A stretch of 64,000 nt of DNA from Mycobacterium sp. IS-1590 (GTDB lineage Bacteria; Actinomycetota; Actinomycetes; Mycobacteriales; Mycobacteriaceae). Made by a program: the position numbers and the translations under genes. Within the stretch, counting starts at the first letter, position 1. Each line of letters opens with the position of its first letter. The stretch is taken from NCBI RefSeq assembly GCF_001500025.1, contig NZ_LQIW01000011.1:1-64000 (forward strand). The letters are read 5' to 3'. Below the pieces are notes generated by a model. That model was not told the origin of the DNA. It ran no database searches and saw only the letters and a program-made list of their open reading frames with translations. Below, piece after piece: positions 16,302-24,520 of the stretch.

Positions 16302-17459
16302 TCACGAAGTCACCGTCGGCGCGGCCTGATGCTTGTCGAAGGCGTACGCGCCGGTCGTTGGACGTAGGGGCATCGTCACGATGAAGGTGGTCCCTTCTCC
16401 GGGGCCGCGACTGGTCGCGCTGATGTGGCCGCCATGGGCCTCGGTCAGCGCCTTGGCGATTGCCAGCCCGATCCCCGCACCGCCCCGGTCACGGTCTCGG
16501 GCGGTGTCTGCCCGGTAGAAGCGCTCGAAGAGGTGCGGCAGATGTTCGGCGGCAACGCCCTCGCCGTCGTCGGAAACGGTGAACACCACATCGGTGCCGA
16601 CAGTTCCGACAGCGAGGGTGACGTGGCCGCCCGGTGGAGTGTGCCGGAGAGCGTTGTCGAGCAGATTCCCGATCACCTGGGTCAGGCGCTGTCGGTCACC
16701 CCACAGTTGGGGCGCGTCGTCGAGCCGAACCTCCAGCGCCACACCATCTTCGGTGTAGCGATCGGCGAATGCGGCCTGCACCGTGCCGATCAGCTGGCCG
16801 GGGTCGACCCATTCGGGTGCGATGGTCGTGTGAGCCTCCTCGGCTTGCGCGAGCGCGGCGGCATCCGCCGAGAATCGCACCAGTCGCCCGGTCTGCTCAC
16901 GCAGCATCGCGACGGTCTGTGTGTCGAGGGTTCTCACGCCGTCCTCGACGGCCTCCAGATAAGCCTCGAGCACCGCCACCGGGGTACGGATTTCGTGGGC
17001 CAGATCGCCGAACAACCGGCGGCGGGTCGATTCGACCGCCTGAAGCCGTTGCGCCATCTGGTTGAAAGAAGCTGCCAGCCCGTCGAATTCATCCCCCAGT
17101 TGCGGTGGTGTCACCCGGATGTCGTAGCGGCCCTCGGCGACGGTCGCTGCCGCAGCGGATATCTCGGCGACCGAGCGCTGTACGCGCCGGCTCAGGTAGA
17201 CGGTGACCGCGAGAGCGGTCAAGGCCGCCACGACGATCGCGGTCCCCACCGAAATGGCCGTGGCGTGGCGGTAGGCCTGTTCGGCGTGGAACTGCTCACC
17301 GGAGTTATGTGGCACACCCGCCTGATGGAGGTGCTCACGAAACAACGGCGGACCGACCAGCGACGCCACGACCCAGGTCGTGACGCCGACGGCGAGCAAC
17401 ACCAGTCCCTGCGCCAACAGCAACCGGCGGAGCATCCCGGTACCCGTCGGCGCACTCAC
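16302..17459 (-). CDS. Sensor histidine kinase with a His-rich extracytoplasmic loop
   Basis: A 385-residue membrane kinase. TM1 is about residues 15-36 and TM2 about 68-89; the roughly 30-residue loop between them holds five histidines (43, 45, 51, 58, 65), suggesting direct metal sensing. A HAMP-like linker follows, then the H-box DLAHEIRTP with His155, the N-box NLLDNALRH, the G1 box DDGEGVA and a GAGIGLAI G2 box. The GTG start overlaps the response regulator TGA by four bases, so the pair is cotranscribed with the regulator first. Proximity to DUF305 and lpqS makes copper the favoured ligand, by inference. Confidence 0.9.
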   Translation of the reverse strand: MSAPTGTGMLRRLLLAQGLVLLAVGVTTWVVASLVGPPLFREHLHQAGVPHNSGEQFHAEQAYRHATAISVGTAIVVAALTALAVTVYLSRRVQRSVAEISAAAATVAEGRYDIRVTPPQLGDEFDGLAASFNQMAQRLQAVESTRRRLFGDLAHEIRTPVAVLEAYLEAVEDGVRTLDTQTVAMLREQTGRLVRFSADAAALAQAEEAHTTIAPEWVDPGQLIGTVQAAFADRYTEDGVALEVRLDDAPQLWGDRQRLTQVIGNLLDNALRHTPPGGHVTLAVGTVGTDVVFTVSDDGEGVAAEHLPHLFERFYRADTARDRDRGGAGIGLAIAKALTEAHGGHISATSRGPGEGTTFIVTMPLRPTTGAYAFDKHQAAPTVTS

Positions 17460-18268
17460 CGCCCGGTCCCCATCCGGTACCCCACCCCGCGAACGGTGAA
17501 CACGAAGTTGGGCTCGGCAGGGTCGTCACCGAGTTTGCGCCGAAGATGTCCGACGTGGACATCGACGAGGTGGCGGTTGCCGACCCACGTTTCCCCCCAA
17601 ACCGCTTCGATCAGCTGCCGGCGGCTCCACACCACACCGGGGCGTGACGACAACGCGGCCAGAATGTCGAACTCGGTGCGCGTCAACGCAATCAACTTGT
17701 CACCGAGATACACCTGCCTACCGGCGACATCGATCGACAATAGACCAAACACCCGCGGTGCCGGCACATCGGCGCTCATCGATTCCGTTGCCGGGTCCGG
17801 TCCACCGACTGTGCGAGGTCGACGCAGCATGGCCCGGATCCGCGCGACCAACTCCCGTGGACTGAACGGCTTGGTCACGTAGTCGTCGGCGCCGACCGAG
17901 AGGCCGACGATCGTGTCGACCTCGGTATCGCGGGCGGTCAACATCACGACATAGGCGTCGGAGAACGTCCGCAGCTGCCGACAGACCTCGACCCCGTCGA
18001 TCCCGGGCAGGTTGAGATCTAACACCACCACATCCGGATCGACCTCACGTGCAACGTCGAGCGCTTCACCCCCCGTGTGCCGCACCGTGACGTCGAAATG
18101 CTCCCGCTCGAGATAGCTCGCCACCACTTCCGCCAGCGGCGCTTCATCGTCGACCACCAAGGCGCGGTAACTGTAGTCCGCACTGCAGGCAGACGATTGC
18201 GCGGCGGTATCCATCACCTCATCGTGCCGCTCAACCGCCCGCTTCTGGGCTGTTGCCGAAATCTTCAC
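17456..18268 (-). CDS. OmpR/PhoB family response regulator
   Basis: A two-domain regulator of up to 270 residues. Receiver domain: ALVVDDE acidic pocket, phosphoacceptor Asp84 in VVLDLNLPGIDG, MLTARD, and the Lys switch in YVTKPFSPREL. Winged-helix domain: LTRTEFDILAALSSRPGVVWSRRQLIEAVWG then HVGHLRRKLG and a terminal VRGVGYRMG. The start is uncertain: GTG 18268 gives the longest form, ATG 18214 gives MDTAAQSS and removes an 18-residue tail without homology features. It overlaps the kinase start. The catalase gene lies 75 bases upstream on the same strand. The TACAGC repeats at 15.4 kb are candidate binding sites. Confidence 0.9.
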   Translation of the reverse strand: MKISATAQKRAVERHDEVMDTAAQSSACSADYSYRALVVDDEAPLAEVVASYLEREHFDVTVRHTGGEALDVAREVDPDVVVLDLNLPGIDGVEVCRQLRTFSDAYVVMLTARDTEVDTIVGLSVGADDYVTKPFSPRELVARIRAMLRRPRTVGGPDPATESMSADVPAPRVFGLLSIDVAGRQVYLGDKLIALTRTEFDILAALSSRPGVVWSRRQLIEAVWGETWVGNRHLVDVHVGHLRRKLGDDPAEPNFVFTVRGVGYRMGTGR

Positions 18269-18343
18269 ACAACCATCATCAAGCCAACCTGCCGCTACCA
18301 GACCGCAGCCGGAGATGGCGGTGTCGCCGCCCGGGCAGAACCG

Positions 18344-20614
18344 TCAGGCGACGACCACCCGGTCCCACACCCGGTGCTGGCCGAGCGCGTTGAGCAGCGA
18401 CTGGGCCAAACTCGCCGGATCGGAGCCGGAGAACAGCCCCGGCCCGTCGGTCGGAACCGCTGCGGTGCCAGCAAGCTCAGTTCCTTCGGGCAGCATCGCG
18501 ATCGCCTTGTGGTGCCGGAACGTCTCGTCGACAATCGTTTTCGCTTTGGCGTCGGTCGGCGATCCCGCGATGAGGATCGCGTCGAACTCCACCGAACGGG
18601 CGGTCGCATAGGTGCGCGATACCGGTATGGTGCCGCCGTCGTGCTCGAGCGTGCCGCCGTGCGCGGCGACGACGAACGGCACGTTCTTCGCGTTCGCGAT
18701 CGCGGTGACGGCGGCCGCCACGCCGGCGAGGTCGGAGTCCGGGCCCGTGAGGATGCCGATCTGGCGGCCCTCGACGGGCCATTCCTCACCGACTTGTGAC
18801 ACCGCGGGGCTGAGCACCACGGGATCGACGGGGGCGACGGTGGGAGCCGGCGCCTCGAGACCCAACCCCTCGGCCACCTTCGCGCACAGGTCGGCGTCGA
18901 TGTTCGCCAGTGCCACCAGCTGGCGCTCCTTGACCGCCTGCTCGTAGCACTTGCCGAGTTCGAAGGTGTACGCCTCGGCGACGTGTTCCTGTTCGGCCGC
19001 GCTCAGGCTGCGGTAGAACATGGTCACCTGGCTGAAGTGGTCGTCGTAGGTGGCCGGTGCGTCGCGGCGTTTCGTCGATTCGGGAACGACGGTGGGCACC
19101 TCGATGAACGCGCCGGTGTCCGCCCCCGCGAGGAACGGGCAACCACCGTCGAGGGAGTTCGGCTTGTACGGCGCCACGCCCGGATGCACACCGGACTGGT
19201 GGAATCCGTCGCGGAACATGTCGTTGACCGGAGCATGCGGCCGGTTGATCGGGATGTGGCTGAAGTTCGGGCCCGCCAGCCTGGTGATCTGAGTGTCGAG
19301 ATAGGAAAACAGCCGCGCCTGCAGCAGCGGGTCGTCGGTGATGTCGATCCCGGGCACCAGGTGGCCGGGGTGGAACGCGACCTGCTCGGTTTCGGCGAAG
19401 AAGTTCGTCACGTTGCGGTTGAGCTGAAGTGTTCCGATGACCTGCACGGGCGCCAATTCCTCGGGCACGATCTTCGTCGGGTCGAGCAGGTCGATGCCCT
19501 CGAACATCTGCTCCGGGGTGTCCGGGAACACCTGTACCCCGAGGTCCCACTCGGGATAGACGCCCTTCTCGATCGCGTCCGCGAGGTCGCGTCGATGGAA
19601 GTCCGGATCCACCCCACCGGTGATCTGCGCTTCTTCCCACACCTGGGAGTGCACACCGAGCCGGGGCTTCCAGTGGAACTTCACCAGTGACGTGGATTCG
19701 TCGGGCCCGATCAACCGGAACGTGTGGACGCCGAACCCCTCCATCATTCGGTACGACCGCGGAATTCCGCGATCGGACATGTTCCACATGGTGTGCGCCT
19801 GCGCTTCGGTGTGCAGCGAGACGAAGTCCCAGAAGGTGTCGTGTGCGCTCTGCGCCTGCGGGATCTCGCGATCCGGATGCGGTTTGGCGGCATGGACGAC
19901 GTCGGGGAACTTGATGCCGTCCTGGATGAAGAACACCGGGATGTTGTTACCGACGAGGTCGAAGGTGCCTTCGTGGGTGTAGAACTTGGTGGCGAAGCCG
20001 CGGGTGTCACGCACCGTGTCGGCCGAGCCGCGGTTGCCCAGCACGGTGGAGAAGCGGACGAAGACCTCGGTCTCCGCGCCGGACTTCAGAAAGTCCGCCT
20101 TACAGATCTTCTCGGCGGCACCGTTGGCGCGGAACACACCGTGCGCGCCGGCGCCGCGGGCGTGCACCACCCGCTCGGGGATCCGTTCGTGGTCGAAGTG
20201 CGTGATCTTCTCGCGAAGGTGGTGGTCCTGCAGCAGAGTCGGCCCGCGCTCGCCGGCCTTCAGGGAGTGGTCGGTGTCGTAGAGCCGCGTGCCTTGCGCG
20301 GTGGTGAGGTACGCACCCTGCTGTCCGCGGGCGGTCATCGGCCCCTCGGCGGAAGCCCCCGTCGCCGTGCGCAGTTTCGGTGCAGTCTGATCGGGTTTCG
20401 GCGGCAGGGGTTCGCGCGGGGCGGTCGGCTCGTCGATCGATGGTGCCTCCGGACCGGGTGCGCCCGGGATGTAGGACGGGTTGTGCTGGTCGGCCTGGCC
20501 CTCACGCTTGAGCTCTTCGTTGCCGAGTAGCGTTCCGGCCGCCTCCTTGGCCTTGCCCTTGGCCTCTTCGACGATGCCCTTGACGGCTTCTTTGGGTGCG
20601 CGGTCGTCCGCCAT
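18344..20614 (-). CDS. katE: Large-subunit catalase (HPII type) with N-terminal CsbD-like segment
   Basis: A 756-residue heme catalase converting hydrogen peroxide to water and oxygen. Residues about 6-45 ([20 protein letters not shown], then KREGQADQ) look like a CsbD stress-protein domain, joined by a Pro-rich linker. The catalase core starts near 95: catalytic His151 in [12 protein letters not shown], Asn224 in VGNNIPVFF, and proximal heme Tyr438 in [10 protein letters not shown]. The C-terminal part (from about 620, [20 protein letters not shown]) is the DJ-1/GATase-like domain of HPII enzymes. The symbol is by type. The gene has its own 195-base upstream region with no recognised promoter. 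Confidence 0.92.
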   Translation of the reverse strand: MADDRAPKEAVKGIVEEAKGKAKEAAGTLLGNEELKREGQADQHNPSYIPGAPGPEAPSIDEPTAPREPLPPKPDQTAPKLRTATGASAEGPMTARGQQGAYLTTAQGTRLYDTDHSLKAGERGPTLLQDHHLREKITHFDHERIPERVVHARGAGAHGVFRANGAAEKICKADFLKSGAETEVFVRFSTVLGNRGSADTVRDTRGFATKFYTHEGTFDLVGNNIPVFFIQDGIKFPDVVHAAKPHPDREIPQAQSAHDTFWDFVSLHTEAQAHTMWNMSDRGIPRSYRMMEGFGVHTFRLIGPDESTSLVKFHWKPRLGVHSQVWEEAQITGGVDPDFHRRDLADAIEKGVYPEWDLGVQVFPDTPEQMFEGIDLLDPTKIVPEELAPVQVIGTLQLNRNVTNFFAETEQVAFHPGHLVPGIDITDDPLLQARLFSYLDTQITRLAGPNFSHIPINRPHAPVNDMFRDGFHQSGVHPGVAPYKPNSLDGGCPFLAGADTGAFIEVPTVVPESTKRRDAPATYDDHFSQVTMFYRSLSAAEQEHVAEAYTFELGKCYEQAVKERQLVALANIDADLCAKVAEGLGLEAPAPTVAPVDPVVLSPAVSQVGEEWPVEGRQIGILTGPDSDLAGVAAAVTAIANAKNVPFVVAAHGGTLEHDGGTIPVSRTYATARSVEFDAILIAGSPTDAKAKTIVDETFRHHKAIAMLPEGTELAGTAAVPTDGPGLFSGSDPASLAQSLLNALGQHRVWDRVVVA

Positions 20615-20809
20615 CGATTTCTCCCTATCGCGACTGTCTCGGTGCCGATAACCGTCATAGACGGCAGGCCTGCTCGCGGCGGCGGGTTTCCATTCCTGAG
20701 CAAGTTAAACGTTCGCGAGGGAAGCCGGTGCGGATCGCGGCGCCGCCGAGGATCGGCTCTGGGTCAAAGCCGTTGCCCGACAGGCGCCGACCCCCGCGCG
20801 TCGCTGCGG

Positions 20810-21439
20810 CTAGAGCTGACGGGTGCGGGTCGCGAGCGGCTCTGGTAGCGGCGCGCTGCCGGCGGGTGGGGCAAGACGCCAGGTGTCGAACGCCATCGCC
20901 AGCATCGCGTAGGTGCCGACGACGAAGATGAGTTCCATCGCCTGGTGCGTGCCGAGTTCGTCGGTGAGGCGTTGCCACGTAGCTTCCTCGGCGCGGCCCT
21001 GACTGATCAGTTCGTCGGTGGCGTCGAGTACCAACCGGTCGGCACCGGCGAAACCCTCGTTACCCTTCGCCAGGCGCGCGATGTCTTCCTGCGGTACGCC
21101 GCCATCCGTCGCGACCTTGAAGTGCTCCCCCCAGAAGAAGGCGGACCGCCGGGTGAGCGCCACCCGTAGCACCGCCAATTCGCGCAGGCGCAACGGCAAT
21201 TCGCCGCGCTGCAGCAGCCAACCGTTGAAGGTCAGGAATCGCCGGGCCATCTTGGGGTGGCGTGCAAGCAGGCCGATGATGTCGAACTTGAGGGGATCGG
21301 CGGCATGGCCGGAACCCGCCCGGGGAACCTTCTCCCCCGGAAGGCCCATTAGTGCACCGAACGCGGCGTACTCGTCGTCGCCCCATTCGTCGGCCGTCAG
21401 CGGTGCCAGCAGCGGCGGTGTGCTCTGGGTGCCCGTCAT
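20810..21439 (-). CDS. Carboxymuconolactone decarboxylase/AhpD-like protein
   Basis: A 209-residue all-helical protein of the CMD family: FLTFNGWLLQRGELPLRLRELAVLRVALTRRSAFFWGEHF is the conserved core. The AhpD CxxC is absent (RRSAFFWGEH at that place), so peroxidase activity is unlikely; a decarboxylase or lyase-like role is more probable. The ATG at 21439 overlaps the SDR stop by four bases (ATGA); the longer frame upstream runs inside the SDR gene. It is the last gene of the Rieske-P450 operon. Substrate unknown. Confidence 0.85.
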   Translation of the reverse strand: MTGTQSTPPLLAPLTADEWGDDEYAAFGALMGLPGEKVPRAGSGHAADPLKFDIIGLLARHPKMARRFLTFNGWLLQRGELPLRLRELAVLRVALTRRSAFFWGEHFKVATDGGVPQEDIARLAKGNEGFAGADRLVLDATDELISQGRAEEATWQRLTDELGTHQAMELIFVVGTYAMLAMAFDTWRLAPPAGSAPLPEPLATRTRQL

Positions 21440-22191
21440 GTCCGGCGTCCTCCGTTGACGGGAATGACTTGGCCGGTGATGTAATCGGATTCGTCTTGAC
21501 ACAGGAAGATCGCGGCGTTGGCGATGTCCTCGGGCCGACCCGCGCGGCGGACCGGGGTGATCTTGGCGAAATGCTCCAGTGACGCGGTGAACCGCCCTTC
21601 CTCGATCGCCTTTTCCAACATCGGAGTGACCACCATGCCGGGCGGAATGGTGTTGACGGTGATGCCTTTCGGCCCCAGCTCCAACGCGAGACTCTTGGTG
21701 AATCCGATCACCCCGGCCTTGGAACTGACGTACGCCGCCATCCGGGACTGTCCGCCCTGTGCACTCGACGACGAGATGTTGACGATGCGGCCCCACTGTG
21801 CGTCGAGCATGTCGGGCAGCACCACCTGGGTGCAGATGAACGGTCCGCGCAGGTTCACCGCCATCACCCGGTCCCATTGCTCGTCGGTGATCTCGGCGAA
21901 TTTGCCGAACTGCTCGATGCCGGCGTTGTTGATCAGCATCAACACCGGGCCGAGGTCGGCTCGGACCTGGGCCACTGCGGACTCCACTGCGGCACGGTTC
22001 GATACGTCGACGGCATAACCGGCAACCTTCGCGCCGTCGCGGCGCAGGCGGTCGACCTGGGTCTCGATTTCATCGGTGGTGATGTCGAATATCGCGACCT
22101 TCACGCCGCGCGCGGCAAGCGCCTCGGTGATGGCCAGGCCGAGGCCGGCGGCACCGCCGGTGACGATGGCGGTGGTGTCTTCGAACGGCAT
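21436..22191 (-). CDS. SDR family oxidoreductase in the Rieske-P450 operon
   Basis: A 251-residue classical short-chain dehydrogenase: TGGAAGLGLA at 11-20, NNAG near 90, catalytic Ser in NISSSSAQ, YVSSK (YxxxK), and ITGQVIPVNGG at the C-terminus. Asp in IFDI after beta-2 suggests NAD preference. It lies 13 bases after the P450 stop and overlaps the CMD gene by four bases. It probably oxidises an alcohol or diol produced by the oxygenases of the operon; this is context inference. Confidence 0.92.
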   Translation of the reverse strand: MPFEDTTAIVTGGAAGLGLAITEALAARGVKVAIFDITTDEIETQVDRLRRDGAKVAGYAVDVSNRAAVESAVAQVRADLGPVLMLINNAGIEQFGKFAEITDEQWDRVMAVNLRGPFICTQVVLPDMLDAQWGRIVNISSSSAQGGQSRMAAYVSSKAGVIGFTKSLALELGPKGITVNTIPPGMVVTPMLEKAIEEGRFTASLEHFAKITPVRRAGRPEDIANAAIFLCQDESDYITGQVIPVNGGRRT

Positions 22192-22204
22192 ATTGGTAGC
22201 GCCC

Positions 22205-23506
22205 TTAGGAGAATTCGATGTGCAGGCGGGTCAGCCCGCGCAGGATGAAGGTCGGCAGATAGGAGTAGCGGCGGTTGTCGACGGGGCCGTGCTTGCCTTC
22301 GTCGATCCGGATGTCGGTGGTGCGGTCGAAGAGTCGCTCGAGGCTGATGCGGCCTTCGGCACGAGCCAACGGCGCACCGGGGCATGCGTGTGGCCCGCGT
22401 CCGAATGCGACGTGGCTGCGCGCGTTGGCTCGCTCGATGTCGAGGGTGTCGGGTTCGGGGAACCTGCGCGGGTCGCGATTCATGGCGGCATTGAGCAGCA
22501 TGACCGTCGTTCCTGCGGGCAGGTCGACCCCTCCCACGGTGACGGGGCATTTCGACAGCCGGAAGTCGCCGCGGACGGGGCTCTCGTAGCGCAGCGTCTC
22601 TTCGATGAAACCCGGTATCAGATCCCTGTTCGCGCGCAGCTTCGCCTGCAGCTCACGGTCTTCCGCGATCAACATCACCGCGGCGCTCAACAGGCGAACC
22701 GTCGTCTCCTGGCCTGCGGCGAACAAGTTGGCCGCGACGCGGACCGCGTCGATCACCTCCGGGACGCTGCCGTCCGGAAACGTCGCCGCGGCAATCCCGT
22801 TCAGCACATCGTCGCGTGGCTCATCCCGCCGGTCCTGGATGTACTCACTGAACTTGCCGTAGAGGTACTCCAGCGGCGAGTGATGCATCTGGTCGCCTTC
22901 GCTGCTGCCGATCGTTCCCGCTTCGGTCAGCAGCGCAGCACGAAACTCGTCGTGGTCGGACTCCGGCACACCGAGCAGGTCGGCGATGACGAGCATCGCG
23001 AATGGTGACGCGAAATCACCGATGAACTCGCAGCGCCCGCCGGTGAGCGCGACGTCGAATTGGCGGTCGGCGAGCCGCCACATGAAGTCTTCGTTCTCTT
23101 TGAGCCGCTTCGGGGTGAGCATCCGCGACAGCAGCGCCCGGTGCGCGGTGTGCACCGGCGGATCGAAGGTCGGCAGCTGGTCGCTGAACGGTACCTCGTC
23201 GCGGTGCCGGGCGATCAGTTCGGAGACCTGCTCCGCTGTCAGGTCCCCTTGCAGCGGCACAGGGAACCCGGGGAACGGACCGGTGACCGAGATGCATGAC
23301 GAGAACCGCGCCGTGTCGTTGTAGATGGCGACACCCTCGTCGTACCCCGTCACCATCACCACGTCGTGATGAGGCTCGCGGCGCAGTGGGCACTCCTCGC
23401 GCAGAGCGGCGAGATGGTCATAGGGGTCGTGCAGTAGATCGTTGTCGGTGAAGAAGTCGACGTTGTCCAGACCAACTGCGCTGGCTGCGGTCTCCGGCTG
23501 GGTCAC
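22205..23506 (-). CDS. Cytochrome P450 (second of two close paralogues)
   Basis: A 433-residue P450: AGQETT at 264-269, ETLR as ExxR at 303-306, FGRGPHACPG with heme ligand Cys375. It aligns without large gaps to the P450 at 8220-9491, sharing PFSDQLP, FDPP-HTAHR, TPKRLKENE, FMWRLADR, SPLEYLY, ATFPDGSVPEVID and AANLF-AGQETTVRLL. The GTG start overlaps the upstream NTF2-like stop by four bases. No ferredoxin follows it, so it may borrow the one at 9493. Within this operon it may continue oxidation after the Rieske enzyme. Confidence 0.93.
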   Translation of the reverse strand: MTQPETAASAVGLDNVDFFTDNDLLHDPYDHLAALREECPLRREPHHDVVMVTGYDEGVAIYNDTARFSSCISVTGPFPGFPVPLQGDLTAEQVSELIARHRDEVPFSDQLPTFDPPVHTAHRALLSRMLTPKRLKENEDFMWRLADRQFDVALTGGRCEFIGDFASPFAMLVIADLLGVPESDHDEFRAALLTEAGTIGSSEGDQMHHSPLEYLYGKFSEYIQDRRDEPRDDVLNGIAAATFPDGSVPEVIDAVRVAANLFAAGQETTVRLLSAAVMLIAEDRELQAKLRANRDLIPGFIEETLRYESPVRGDFRLSKCPVTVGGVDLPAGTTVMLLNAAMNRDPRRFPEPDTLDIERANARSHVAFGRGPHACPGAPLARAEGRISLERLFDRTTDIRIDEGKHGPVDNRRYSYLPTFILRGLTRLHIEFS

Positions 23507-23967
23507 TCGGTGCCTCCGGCGCCGTCGAAGCTCGGCACGGTGCCCGTGTTGGGCAATTCCATCTGCAGATACACCGCTATCCGGCGGACTTTGTCGTCGG
23601 CGTTGAACTCGTACACCGAGACGGTGTTGACCACACTTTCGAAGTCACCGATGTGGCTGCGCTCCTCCAGTTCGAGGAACACCAGATCCGGTGTCTCGGT
23701 TATCCGTTGGAACGAACAGTCCCAGTCCGCCGACTTCGCCCAGTTCGTGAGGAATTCCGCGTATTCGGCCCAGTTCATCACCTCCTTGAACGGGCCGATT
23801 CGCACGAATTCGTCGACGGCGATGAGCTCGGCGAGCGGCGCCCAGCTCTCGACGGTGAACCCGGGTTGTTTTGCGCTGTCGACCAATCGCTTGGTGATCT
23901 GGCTGTACTCCAGCACAGCACGCGACCGACCGGTTGTCGTGGTGAGGAGGTCGTCGATGGTCGTCAT
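23503..23967 (-). CDS. NTF2-like/SnoaL-fold protein
   Basis: A 154-residue small alpha+beta barrel protein starting MTTIDDLLTTTTGRSRAVLEYSQITKRLVDSA. WAPLAELIAVDEFVRIGPFKEVMNWAEYAEFLTNWA and the later beta-rich half (LVFLELEERSHIGDF, NTVSVYEFNADDKVRRIAVYLQ) fit the NTF2 superfamily. ATG 23967 overlaps the preceding gene stop by four bases; an upstream extension is arginine/proline-rich antisense-like sequence and is rejected. Such proteins may act as isomerases, cyclases or small subunits of ring-hydroxylating oxygenases; which applies is unclear. Confidence 0.8.
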   Translation of the reverse strand: MTTIDDLLTTTTGRSRAVLEYSQITKRLVDSAKQPGFTVESWAPLAELIAVDEFVRIGPFKEVMNWAEYAEFLTNWAKSADWDCSFQRITETPDLVFLELEERSHIGDFESVVNTVSVYEFNADDKVRRIAVYLQMELPNTGTVPSFDGAGGTE

Positions 23968-24488
23968 ACCGTCACCCCGGCTTCCGCCAGGCGACGCTCG
24001 AGAGCGTCCAGGTACTCGCCAGTGCCGTGGAACGGACCGTGGACGCCGATGGCAACGTCCAGGAAGGCGTTGTATTCGTCGTTGACGTGGGTTTCCCACC
24101 GGGTGATCTGCCCGTGCTCGTCGGTCTCGACGAAGCTGTACGAGTAGAAGCCCATCTTGACGTTGCCGGTCGTGTGACCCTCCCAGCGGGTCTTCATCAC
24201 GAAGCCGTGGTCGGCCGGCCAGTAGACGAAATCGGCAGGCTTCCAGTCGGGAAAGCTCAGCGAATACGCCTTGGCCTCCATCGTGGAGGCCTTCGCGGTG
24301 TCCGCGGGAAACTCGCTGAGCTTGAACACCTCATCGCCGGTGAAGTACGGCGAGGCGTAAACCCCGTCAGGAGCGAATTTCCAAGTGTCAGCGAAGGCTT
24401 CGCCGTCCTTCACACCTTGACGCAAGTAGGCATCACGGTATGCCTCGGCCATTCGGATGTGGTGCGCGATGCGCTCCTCGAGAGTCAA
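23964..24488 (-). CDS. NTF2-like protein next to the Rieske oxygenase
   Basis: A 174-residue protein (TLEERIAHHIRMAEAYRDAY) with an NTF2-like pattern: helical N-terminus with WKFAPDGVYASPYF, then strands DFVYWPADHGFVMKTRWEGHT and FYSYSFVETDEHGQITRWETHV. The TTG at 24488 has an AAGAAG-type Shine-Dalgarno; a second TTG at 24524 overlaps the Rieske stop and would add 12 residues. The usual beta subunit of ring-hydroxylating oxygenases has this same fold, so it may be the beta partner of the Rieske alpha subunit, although sequence similarity to known beta subunits is not obvious by eye. Confidence 0.75.
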   Translation of the reverse strand: MTLEERIAHHIRMAEAYRDAYLRQGVKDGEAFADTWKFAPDGVYASPYFTGDEVFKLSEFPADTAKASTMEAKAYSLSFPDWKPADFVYWPADHGFVMKTRWEGHTTGNVKMGFYSYSFVETDEHGQITRWETHVNDEYNAFLDVAIGVHGPFHGTGEYLDALERRLAEAGVTV

Positions 24489-24520
24489 TGTGTCTTCTTT
24501 CGATTTGATTTTGGATCCAG

